Source of the DNA: Chrysomallon squamiferum
Lineage: Eukaryota; Mollusca; Gastropoda; Neomphalida; Peltospiridae
NCBI GenBank assembly: GCA_012295275.1
Contig: CM022675.1
Coordinates: 3,159,536-3,223,535, forward strand
Direction: 5' to 3'
Length of the DNA stretch: 64,000 bases
A model generated the notes under the pieces. It ran no database searches and had not been told where the DNA came from. It saw only the letters and a program-made list of their open reading frames with translations. The translations under genes were made by a program, and so were the position numbers. Below, one piece after another: positions 52,501-62,155 of this stretch (the stretch's first letter is position 1; the number at the start of each line of letters is the position of its first letter).

Positions 52501-53623
52501 AGAAATAGTATCATTTATAGAAATTTGTGCATTTCTTTTCTACATTTATTGATCAATTCTGTCTTTCAGAAAGAAAGTTCAAAATAAATATGAATTGTAT
52601 ATGTTAAAAAGTATATATATGCTGTACATAACTAAAATTCAACAAATAAAAAATACAATAACAACAACAACAATAATAGACAGAGATAATATGAAAGTGT
52701 TTTAAAGATATAAATAAATAACAGATAAAAAAAGAAAAAAGAATTGTTGCAAATATAATATAAATATTTTAATTAGCTTTGTTAATTTGACATACCTTTT
52801 GTGATGTATTTAAAATCACATGACTAGGTGCCTATTTATAGCACTGAGAGAGAAATAACAGTCCTATGGTCTAATAAAATCTGTTACATATTGTTATAGT
52901 TTTGTATTTTATACCTTATATAACAATAATAAGTTTACATTGTGAAACAATATTTTCAAGTATAGTGATATATTTAATGAAGTTATCTTATTCATATTAA
53001 CCAATAATATAATTTTAATACAACTGAATATTCACAGTAGTCATAATTCTTGATTTGAGTATTCCTTTAGATTTTGTGATCATAACTGCTCAGTAAACTA
53101 ATAAATATTTACTTCACCTGTCCACATCCATGAACTGTACTGAACTTTAGCTCCAATCCAGTAAGATCCTGCTGTGACATCACTCAGTGATGTAATATCT
53201 GATGTACTGTACAGTTGTTCTCCATGTTGATGACATGTATAAAACGCTGTATCCCATGTGACGTCATTTAATACACGCAGAGTAGCTGTAATAAAACAGA
53301 ATATATTTACTTACTAAACAAACTTTATAATCTCTGTCTTTTTCTCTGTCTCTTTCATTAATGCTATCTAGTTAGCTACAAAAAAAAAGTGGCTTAAATT
53401 AGAATAATGGTATTTGTATGTAACTAGGTAGGTAATTTGGTAGGCAGGAGATAGGTACATATATATGTAATATAATTATATTTGATGACTTAATAAAAGC
53501 TATTTAATTACATACAATAAAATAAAAAAAGATAAATATTTTACCTGATGCAGAGAACAGTTGAGAGAAAATCAGGCCAAAAGTTGTAAGAAGCAGACGA
53601 CTTGTACCCCATAGACCAGCCAT
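41166..53623 (-). CDS. Receptor gene E: two-unit (CTLD/WSC-CTLD)x2 receptor with short tail, readable throughout
   Basis: Exons in transcript order: 53623-53545 (signal, RLLLTTFGLIFSQLFSAS), 53285-53118, 52453-52299, 50786-50645, 50138-50022, 49494-49297, 48903-48778 (unit 1); 47748-47698, 47395-47345 (stalk); 46707-46540, 45817-45663, 45347-45206, 45031-44903, 44566-44369, 44111-43989 (unit 2); 42869-42819 (stalk); 41813-41735 (TM); 41388-41166 (tail). These sum to 2355 nt, or 784 codons plus stop, with every junction GT-AG and in phase. Two further stalk-like exons (42524-42475, one base short; 42222-42163, donor GT changed to CT) are left out because they are damaged; both neighbours are phase 1 so omission keeps frame. 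Unit 1 exons 5-7 have the lengths and sequence type of gene A, the rest that of gene B. Polyadenylation signal near 41120-41115. Confidence 0.75.
41735..41813 (-). other. Gene E transmembrane exon
   Basis: Encodes a helix of the form VAVGVSVTVVILLVACAIVA followed by LVYMK and the first bases of Arg; phase 1-2. It has the same start and end as the TM exons of A and B, with no charged residue in the membrane span. Confidence 0.85.
42163..42524 (-). pseudogene. Two damaged stalk exons of gene E
   Basis: 42524-42475 is the counterpart of the 51-nt stalk exon 18953-18903 of gene B, but one base is deleted (GATGAAAATC against GATGAAGAATC), which would shift the frame. 42222-42163 matches the 60-nt stalk exon 14142-14083 but the donor after TCAG is CT instead of GT. 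If either were included the TM and tail would be lost; skipping both is phase-neutral. Confidence 0.65.
43790..43890. mobile_element. Interspersed repeat copy 2
   Basis: Reverse-complement match of 12135-12235 (ATGCTAATCTGATTTGAAA, GGAATAAACTTACATATTTC, ACACCC), again followed by an (AAAT)n tract. It lies in an intron of gene E unit 2, and the inverted copy after the gap ends before reaching it. Confidence 0.55.
46745..47095 (-). pseudogene. Vestigial TM and stalk exons between the two units of gene E
   Basis: The flanks of a TM exon survive at 46745-46800 (CTCTATTTACCTTTT and GACAACTGCA followed by AAATATAAATTTATAAAATA), with the hydrophobic core deleted just as at 18371-18420 in gene B. 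A decayed stalk exon with GTCAAAGTTCAACCAGAAA and then a stop lies at about 47060-47095. The shared deletion shows that the two-gene fusion happened before B and E were separated by duplication. Confidence 0.75.
47870..48700. other. Gene E intron segment without counterpart in gene B
   Basis: About 800 bases between exon 7 of unit 1 and the first stalk exon, less repetitive than the rest of the gene. It has no long open frame and no recognised element. It is likely an insertion in E or a deletion in B. Confidence 0.4.
49551..49592. repeat. (GT)n microsatellite
   Basis: About 20 GT units in the intron between exons 5 and 6 of gene E unit 1, followed by CA and GATA tracts to about 49760. Confidence 0.9.
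51270..51560 (-). mobile_element. Pogo/Tigger (CENP-B-like) transposase fragment in gene E intron 3
   Basis: In one minus frame, 51460-51270 reads PISGSIIKEKALKFASHLRR, EEFMAKENLKTG, FLRYHG, matching the second helix-turn-helix of CENP-B/Tc5-type transposases (pattern: sGp.IkekAl..a..l...eF.a..GWL..F..RH). Just upstream a shifted frame gives KYDEVNELTGKWFLDA, the preceding block. Frameshifts and missing catalytic region mark it as a relic. The intron is about 1.5 kb here but only 0.3 kb in gene B, so this insertion came after the B/E split or was lost from B. Confidence 0.6.
51690..52150. mobile_element. Unidentified insertion in gene E intron 3
   Basis: Sequence absent from the homologous intron of gene B, with more balanced base composition than its surroundings and a palindromic GGTTCGAACC at 51993-52002, the consensus of a tRNA-type B box. 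This hints at a tRNA-derived SINE, but no matching A box or tail was settled. Low confidence in class. Confidence 0.35.
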
Positions 53624-54541
53624 GACACCCTGCTAGCTGTACAAGGAAGTAAAACATCTATTTTTTTTTACAACACCTGTTTTTCCAGAAGACTGATTTT
53701 GTAAAAAGATATAAGCAGAAAAACTGCAGTGATATATGAAACAGTTGTTAAACAGAGGTCTGAGTGTAAAACATTTTTATTGTTTATAATCTTACATCAG
53801 ACTTTGTACATTAAAAACTTTTATCTTTAACAAATCAGAAAGTGAGACAAATATAGTGTGTCCATTGTCCTAGGAAGACAATAACTTACACATCAACTTT
53901 AAATAAACTTACTAATATAGAGTATCTTTCTATCTGCTTGTTTTGTGTTTGTTTTTTGTTTCTTTTAAATCACCTGTTTCTTTATTGCTGTCTTTAAATT
54001 ATGAATTTTGAATTTTAACTTAGCTTACATTATCCAGTTTATTACTTGTGTCAACAAACCACAATAAGAAATAAAAATAAAAATAAAAACAAACAGAAAG
54101 GTAGACAGCATTCACAGAATAATTATTATGTGCAAGTCTTCATTCTTATATTTTGGTTTCTTTTTGTCTGTGTGAGTGTTTTGTGCACAAATTATTATAT
54201 ATAAACATATATACACAATGAAACACACACACATATATGATTATGTATGTGTGTGTATGTATACATGCATGTATGTACATATAAATATACAAACACATAC
54301 ACTCACACATATCTATACATCTATATATAGCACAAACACACATACACATATTACTAAAATAAAAGTAGATACACCATTTAACTATTACAACAATAACATA
54401 AATAACAATGACAATGATAAAATAAGAGTATCATTTCAGTAAACCTATAAGGATGAAATTAATAATAACAATAAATAACTGAAAATTACAAAAATAATAG
54501 TAGAAATAATTTATACATGTAAAATACAAAGAAAAAATTAC

Positions 54542-54680
54542 CTCATTAATCAGAAATTCCTGGATATTACTTCTTAAAACTTTTCTGACATCAGCTGTGC
54601 AGGAATATGGAGTCAAACCAGAACCTTTTAACTGTAGTTCACATCTCTCTTTTTTATCATTGACAATCTCTCCCAGACAC
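54542..54680 (-). pseudogene. SELENOO: Selenoprotein O second coding exon (copy 2)
   Basis: An acceptor TTAG precedes G|TGT CTG GGA; the exon completes the split ATG codon left by exon 1 (AT|G) and reads [46 protein letters not shown], with donor GTAATT. The family pattern is ELQLKGxGxTPYSRxADGRKVLRSSIREFL. Here the Arg after TPYS is Cys, Gly after AD is Val, and SIR is NIQ, so otherwise strongly conserved positions are lost. Exon 1 is broken as well, so this is probably a non-functional remnant. Confidence 0.75.
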
Positions 54681-55039
54681 CTAATTTAAAAAAAAAAAAA
54701 AAGTAATAATAATAATAATAATAAATAACAACAACTGAAACATCAGTACTAATAATTATAATAATATCAGTATTTAAGAAAAAAAAAAAATTATTCAATC
54801 ACAAGAAGAAGAATAAAACAGTAATAATAAATTACAAAACAATTATAAAAAAAATGTATATCAAGATAGTTATAATAAATAATGTAATACTACTAGAGAG
54901 CCAATAATGTATGAATATGTGTGTCTCCATGTATGTATATGCATATGCACATTTATATATATATGACTATGATAGAGAATATATATAATTATATATTGTT
55001 TATTTTTTTAATTTTTTATTAATTATATCCTGAATCAGA

Positions 55040-55370
55040 ACTTTTGCTGACAGATGGATTGGGCTGCAAATGTCCCAAATGGATGTCCACCTAACAATGA
55101 GCAGATCAGTCACCTCCTGTCAAAATTTTTTGGGGACATCTTAAATCTGTTGTTTACCAGAATCAGGTCTGTTTTAATTCTTTGAAAGTTGAAATAACAA
55201 TTGAATGTCAAAAACTCAGACAAACCCTCAACAGAGTAAAAAACAGTTTTATAACGAGTTGAAGTTTGTATCAATGCAGAGGGCAATCATGGTTGAGCAT
55301 TTGTTATGATTATTATTAATAAAAAATTTATTCATATGTATCTAAATAAAAATCTTCAAAGTTTAATGTT
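55040..55370 (-). pseudogene. SELENOO: Decayed extra copy of Selenoprotein O exon 1
   Basis: Patches such as TGCAAATG.CCCAAA..GATGTCCAC, AACAATGAGCAG and AAAGTTTAATGTTTC match the SELENOO exon 1 at 55478-55867 and 24201-24599, but with many substitutions and indels. Its flanks (GAGAGCCAATAATGTATGAA at 54895) also repeat those at 24044, so this is a local tandem duplication of the exon within the second SELENOO locus. Confidence 0.6.
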
Positions 55371-55477
55371 TCTGGGACACCATGTATATATATATTTTAT
55401 GATAATGAATATATATAATTATATGTTTGTTTATATTTTAAATTTAAGTTAAATATTAAACAAAAGTCATAACTTAC

Positions 55478-55867
55478 ATTGCAGCACCATCATCAAGTTG
55501 ACCTGCAAATGACCCAAACTGATGTCGACAGTAACAATGAGCAGCAGTCTGCGATCCTGGCAAAATTTTATTTCCACTGAAATACTGGACAAAGTCAGGT
55601 CTGTTTATTTCTGTTGTTGAAATTCCCAGAAAATCCATCACAGACTCAGACACTACAACAAGTTGAGGATTTTTTACAGGAGTCTGTTTGACCCAAGAGA
55701 AACACGCTCCACTGACTTGTTGAACATAGTTATCTTCTTCTGGAGACATCTTAGAACAAGATTATCAAAATTTAAATTTCTTGAGATTTGACATAGTGCA
55801 GCAGTTGTTCAAAATGTAACCAAAAAGTGCATATCTTTGAGAAAGTCATAAACTTTCTTACCTTCAT
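55478..55867 (-). pseudogene. SELENOO: Selenoprotein O first coding exon (copy 2), frameshifted
   Basis: From MSPEEDNYVQQVSGACFSWV onward the frame is open through HCYCRHQFGSFAGQLDDGAA and ends AT|GTAAGT, as in copy 1. Upstream, where copy 1 has FDNLVLRSLPIDSEED, this copy has lost several bases, so FDNLVLR is out of frame with the rest. HCYCGHQFG has become HCYCRHQFG. It pairs with exon 54542-54680 in matching phase. Confidence 0.75.
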
Positions 55868-56158
55868 TCTGAAAGGAAAATACATAGATTAATTTTCCAT
55901 TACTAATGTGTATTATTAAGAAATTAAACTTTATCTTAAATTCAAACAATAAGAATGAATAATATGCAATGGAATTTCATAAACTGCATTTCTTTTTTCT
56001 TTAGTTTGTAACAATAATTTCTTTTATCTTTTTTTTTTTTTTTTTTTTTTCATTTACATACACTTTGATACACATTTCTAGAAAGAAATAATTAGTAATT
56101 CAAGTTATCAACACACATTAAAGACCATAATCTGGTAATATGTACTTAATGTTTTGTA

Positions 56159-56160
<2 letters not shown>

Positions 56161-56202
<42 letters not shown>
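56161..56202. repeat. (AAT)n microsatellite
   Basis: About 14 AAT units. The homologous site near SELENOO copy 1 (24895-24910) has only four or five units, so it expanded after the duplication. Confidence 0.9.
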
Positions 56203-56204
<2 letters not shown>

Positions 56205-56799
56205 GTTTCAGGATTGTAATTATACAATATAATTATAATGAAAATTAACACTCAGCTAGTCACATCATTCCAAATGTATACAAATGTATTATTATTATTT
56301 GTTTTTGTTTTATTTTATTATTATTTGTTTCGCTCTTGCACACCGCACTGCCTCACAGTGAAGTAATGCGAGGATCAGACGAGACATTCGAGCGAATGTT
56401 TAAAAGATTCTAACATTCGATAAATATTAAAAAATAAAAATAACACAAGTAAGTTAATATATTTATCCAGTCACCTATGATGACCTGTCAAAGGTGACAA
56501 AAGCTTAGAATTATAAATTAAACAAACCTTAGAATTTGATTTTGCCGGTCATAACCTGAAAACTGTAAACAGGAAGTGATATATTAAGATGTATTTTCTA
56601 CCAGAAACTTCGAAGCTTCGAAGCATCGAATCACAAAGGTTAAAAAAAAGGATTTGTTGAATTGTGAAATGATACCCCATTTGATTAAATCTTGTTTAGA
56701 AAGAGTCCGCCCTGTTTATTTACCCTAACGAATCGAGAAGCGTTTAATGTTACACGATTTTCTTCTTTCATATTTTTTTAAAGATTTTAAGACAATTTC

Positions 56800-57793
56800 A
56801 TCATAATAATAGATGACAAGAGACAGACATAAACGCAGACACGCGGAAAATCTTTATTTCATGATTATATATATATATATTTATGTATGTATATGTATAT
56901 TTACCTTCTTCGATTTTATTATTTACTTCCTGTTTTAACTCAAACGTCTAAAAATCCTAAAACGTAAGTATTTTTGTTGTTGTTGTTTTTGTGTGCGTGT
57001 TTGCGTGTGTGTGCGACCGTGCACGCGATTGTGTTTAAACAGATACTTTTTACTGATCTTTAATAAAACGTTTGGGAATGTTTCTCCCAACTAACTTTTG
57101 CTGAATGAACTCCAAACAAAGCTATAAATTAACATTTTAATCTGTATTAATATTCTAGAACTTTCTTTTAATCCTTTATTATGTTCAGCACCCTGTGACA
57201 GGCATTTTGTTAACTGAACTTCAACCAAGCAATGTCCAGATTTTCATAATATCAGCAAGTCAGTTACTCAGTGTCCTGTCAAATACGAAATTTCACTTAG
57301 TCTGCCTATATGAAACACTTTCTTTGTATTAACTGACTCAAAGTGCAGCTCATGTTAAATCTTGGGAGACTTCATTTGTACAGATTTAAACATTACACTG
57401 AGTCAAGACGAGGTGTAATGATTCAAGAGCACGAAATCAGAAGCTGCCACTGCTGCGCGATGAGGCAAATTTTCTCAGATTATGCTCCACGGATATTTCA
57501 GTGATAATTGTGATGATAATTCAGTTTATAATTAGTTCTTTGTAATGATGTTAAGGAAACAAATTTCTTCTTGTTCTAACTATCCGGAAAAAAAAAACAC
57601 ACACAAAAAATTGATTTCTTGCAAAAAAAAATATTAGATTTTAAAACATTCACAAAAATCCGACGATCTAGACAAAAGAAAGACGCAGCCGAAATGGTTT
57701 CCAGTCAGAAAGAAATAATTGAGACGCTGTATGTATGTGGATATACGTACATATTTAAGTATGTGTATATGTATGTATGTGTGTATGAGTGTG

Positions 57794-57824
<31 letters not shown>

Positions 57825-58810
57825 GTATGTTTACTTTGTGTTCGTTTTTGTGACGAAGATGAAGATGTCGATCATGAAAGCTATAATTATAATAATTCTG
57901 TTCTTATTTTGAAGATGACGACGACGGCGATGATGGTTATAATTTAAATTATGATAATGTTATGATGAAAACATTAGATGATTAAAATTAAGATGATGAT
58001 GATTTTATGATGGAAACATTAATGATTTTATTTTATTATTTAATTATTTAAAAAAAAACTGGTTTGTACTGTACGAAGTTTATTCATTCTATCTAGAAAC
58101 AAATAAATAACTACACATACATATACACATATGTAAACACGAACATACATACATACACATATATACACACATCCATATACACACATCCATATACACAATA
58201 TGTATACACATATACACAATATTTATACACATATACACACATATACACACACATATAAACACACATACAAACATGTACAAACATGTACACCCAGTTACAC
58301 ATACACGTATATACATGTCAACATACACATACCTAAATTCATACACACATATACACACAGCTACACACAGACACGTTTGTTTATGTTTATGTATACAAAA
58401 TGTATATGAATGGATGCACATAACTACCTTCGTACACACACAAACACATACGTATGAATACAAATGTGTGCTTGTCTTTTTGTATGTACGTTTACAGATA
58501 CATACACACACATACAAAGGCACAGATATTTTTATATAGATGCATCAGCTACCTACGTGCAAATATTCACATAAACGCAGACATATATTTTCTAGCAATT
58601 ATTGCCTCACTGCTTACGTTTTCTTTTCACTTTTTTAGTATTTCTTTAGATGACCTCTTTTTCTTTCCTCTTTTTATTCTGTTTCGTTAACACAAATAGT
58701 AAACTGAATAACGCAAGCTAATTTAAAATTCATATTTTAAACTGAGCGACAAAGAAACAGAGATGGTTTATAAAATAAATAAATAACAAATAAAAGGAAC
58801 ACACAGAAAA
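56800..58810. other. Intergenic region between SELENOO copy 2 and gene F
   Basis: No gene supported. Contains (TG)n near 56990-57015, TATG/TG-rich repeats at 57725-57835, ATGATG tracts around 57900-58010 and a long degenerate CA/ACAT array at 58100-58530. Open frames here consist only of repeat translation (His/Thr or Cys/Val runs). Confidence 0.6.
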
Positions 58811-58899
58811 CAAGTTTAGCAAGGTTATTTGAAGCTGATGTCTGAGTTATTTTCTTTCAAGGAGAACAAAGTCAAAGTCTGGAGCACACTTCTAGCTTC

Positions 58900-59065
58900 C
58901 TCGGTAATTAAAATATTTTATTATTAATCATTTACGTATAACTATTTTTGCGTATAACAAGAGTTTTTCAAGTTGCTATATCATTTTACAAAATAAATCG
59001 TTTGATTAACAGATATTCTTAAAATAGATCGATGTTTTACTTACTTGTACAGAAAACAGGGTGTC
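58900..59065 (+). promoter_or_regulatory. 5' flank and presumed promoter of gene F
   Basis: Matches the flank of gene D: AAATATTTTATTATTAATCA, TACGTATAACTATTTTTG, AGAGTTTTTCAAGTTGCTATATCATTTTACAAAAT (in pieces), then GATGTTTTACTTACTTGTACAG and the GGTGTC leader before ATG. The ETS-like ACTTCCTT of D, B and E is ACTTACTT here. Confidence 0.45.
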
Positions 59066-60592
59066 ATGGCTGATCGATGGGGTACAAGTCGTCTGCTTCT
59101 TATAAACGTTTGCGCAGTTTTCTATCAGCTGTTCTCTGCGTCTGGTAAAATATTTACCTTTTATATTCTATTTTCTAATTTATACGCAATTATATCAGCA
59201 AACATAAAGTCGTCAGATTATTTTCTCTATGAAACAAATAGCATACACATATATACATACGTATGTACGTATATATATAGATAGATAGATAGATACATAC
59301 ATACATACATACATACATATACATATATATATACCATTAGTTAATTTAAAACATTATTTTTTTATAGCTAACTAGATGCCATTAGTGAGAGACAGAGAGC
59401 AAATGTTTGTTTTCTATGTAAACATACTGAGTTTTATTACAGCTACTCTGTATTAATGTTTGTTTTTTAAGTAAATATATTGTGTTTTATTACAGCTACT
59501 GTGATTGTATTAATGGTTGTTTTATAAGTAAATATATCGTGTTTTATTACAGCTAATCTGCATGTATTAAATAACATCACATGGAGTAGTGCGTTTAATA
59601 CATGTTACCACCATGGAGAACAACTGTACAATACGTCAGATATTACGTCACTGAGCGATGTCCTAGCTGGATCTTACTGGATTGGAGCTAAAGTTCAGTA
59701 CAGTTCATGGATGTGGACAGGTGAAGTAAATATTTATTAGATAACTGAGCTATTACAATCACAAAATCTAAAGGAATACTCAGATCCAAAATTATGACTA
59801 CTGTGAATTTTCAGTCGTGTTAACATTATATTACTGATTAACATTCTTTTTGATAGACAGAATTTAGCAATAAATAGAGCTAACTGAAGAAAAGAAATGC
59901 ACATACATCTATAAATGTTACTATTTCTTATAGTTTAACTTTTCAAAATGGATTATATTAAATAACTCAAGTTTGGTTTACAGCGGATAACACACCACTG
60001 TTTCGTTACGTTGGAGAATTTAAGGAATCACAATCTGTAGAGTTTTATCAAATCAAATATGACAACCAGGCAAGCCGATGTTATTTTGAATGTAGAAAAA
60101 ACAAAACTTATGCACATGATGTACTATGTGTTGGTTTGCAGGTTAGTAACATAAATTAAATACACACTCACCCCCTACCCCTCACACACATCCTCACACA
60201 CACACATACATACATACATATATATATACATACATACATACATATATATATATACTAATATAAATATACTTCGTTTGTGACATATAAGCTATCCTGATTG
60301 AAACAGGAAATAGTTTCATTTAAACTTGATATAAATGTGGTTTCTATTTTCACACGTGAGATATTTAATACTTTAAAACGTCTCTTTTAAAGGGAGATAA
60401 CTGTTATTGTTTACCAGAAATTGGCTGCTATGACGTTTCAAGTAGAGGTCTTCAAAGAGAAAATAAAACGCGTTGTGAGGGAAACTCCAATGAAATCTGT
60501 GGGACTGAAGACACAATGAGTCTCTATGACACAAGTAAAATTTTGTTTGCGTCTCTAGACTTTTTTATATTCATCTCTGATATATCTGGAAT

Positions 60593-60651
<59 letters not shown>

Positions 60652-60993
60652 TTTCAGTCTTTTTTTAATTTGACTTATTTAAGTCTTTTTAAATTTAACG
60701 TTTAGCATTTATTATTATTATTACTATTATTATTATTGTTATTATTATTATTATTATTACTATTTTTTTTAAAGTAAAATAATAAGTGCCACATTAAGGT
60801 CTGAATAGGATCGATTGATGTATATGTAAATAAACTATAAAATTTGTTGCATTTTTATTCTTTATATAATTTCGATCGTAGAAATGTAAACGAAATTTAC
60901 CACTAAACAAGTTTGTTAGTTCAGCGTTATACTTGATAATTAGGAGAAAAAAACAAAACATAAACAGAATAAAATAAAATAAAACAAAGTAAA

Positions 60994-61041
<48 letters not shown>

Positions 61042-61331
61042 CAAAACAAAATCAATAAATCAAAAACAAAATCAATAAAACAAAGAAGCAAAGAAAACTA
61101 AAATTTATTTACGATCATTTTGTCCAAAAAATTATTATTTTATTTAATTTCACTTTATTTATTTATTTATTTATTTATTCTATTTTATTTTTTTATTTAC
61201 AGATCTGATTATTAAATATGTTAAATGGCCTCTGGACATTGATGGTGTTTGTGGCTACATTGAAGAAGATGTACACATTTACGTGAAGTCAGAGGAGAAT
61301 TGTAACTCTCACAAAGGATTCATTTGTGACT
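59066..61331 (+). CDS. Receptor gene F: 5' part (signal, CTLD1 with WSC insert), interrupted by the gap
   Basis: Exons: 59066-59144 (signal, RWGTSRLLLINVCAVFYQLF), 59553-59720 (TWSSAFNTCYHHGEQLYNTS, YWIGAKVQYSSWMWTG), 59984-60141 and 60393-60534 (WSC-like: RCYFEC, LCVGLQ, CYC, EICGTEDTMSLY), 61203-61331 (VKWPLDIDGVCGYIEED, NSHKGFICDC). All open, GT-AG, phases 1-1, 1-0, 0-1, 1-1. It is the most diverged member: the WSC exon reads PEIGCYDVSSRG where others have NQISHG. CTLD2, stalk, TM and tail exons are not seen before the gap at 61956, so tail class is unknown. Confidence 0.8.
59430..59565 (+). repeat. Triplicated exon-2 splice acceptor in gene F
   Basis: The segment GTTTTATTACAGCTA.TCTG, then .TATTAA.GTTTGTTTT.TAAGTAAATAT repeats three times, with acceptors ending at about 59442, 59495 and 59552. 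After the first two, the reading frame stops within 5 and 11 codons (TAA). Only the third leads into the open exon. It looks like a 55-60 bp tandem duplication spanning the 3' splice site. Confidence 0.75.
60593..60654. repeat. (TTTA)n microsatellite
   Basis: About 15 TTTA units in intron 4 of gene F. Shorter TTTA tracts occupy the same intron in genes A and D. Confidence 0.95.
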
Positions 61332-61597
61332 GTGAGTGAATATTTCTGTTATACAATTAGGACAGAGTCTTTGTGACTGCTGTAAGCTATTGAAAATGTC
61401 CTTATACTGAATCCAGAATATCATAAACATTTAACCATAAAAATAGGCAACAGGTCTGAAAATGAAAATTTATTTTTAGCATAAGAAAGAGGCCTACGAT
61501 TGTGGGGGCACCAAACGTTTCAAAAGAAGACGAAAAATACTTTATTTCTTTTTTTAATCACTAAAGAAGAAAGGTCAATTTCTGTCGTTGACTAAAC

Positions 61598-61732
<135 letters not shown>

Positions 61733-61955
61733 AATAATATTATTTATAACGATTTAACATGCTTTTTTTCCGTCTTCAATGTTCTTTAATATTCCTCTTT
61801 GATATTATTACATCGTAATCATCGTTATCATCACCACAATCATCATCTTCCTCATTCTAGGCTGACTTTAATGGGAACAGTCTTTGAAGATTGTATATAA
61901 TGACACTTATATCTTAGACTTCAAAATTCTAAAATATTCTGATGAATGGTGCTTT

Positions 61956-62155
61956 NNNNNNNNNNNNNNNNNNNNNNNNNNNNNNNNNNNNNNNNNNNNN
62001 NNNNNNNNNNNNNNNNNNNNNNNNNNNNNNNNNNNNNNNNNNNNNNNNNNNNNNNNNNNNNNNNNNNNNNNNNNNNNNNNNNNNNNNNNNNNNNNNNNNN
62101 NNNNNNNNNNNNNNNNNNNNNNNNNNNNNNNNNNNNNNNNNNNNNNNNNNNNNNN
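61956..62155. other. Assembly gap, 200 N
   Basis: Exactly 200 N, which is a customary filler length rather than a measured distance. Sequence before it belongs to gene F; sequence after it is an inverted copy of gene E, so the join may not be contiguous. Confidence 0.98.

Noticed and set aside
58089-58690. Long frames on both strands (up to 144 codons)
   Set aside because: Repeat translation of a CA/ACAT array; both strands are open for the same reason.
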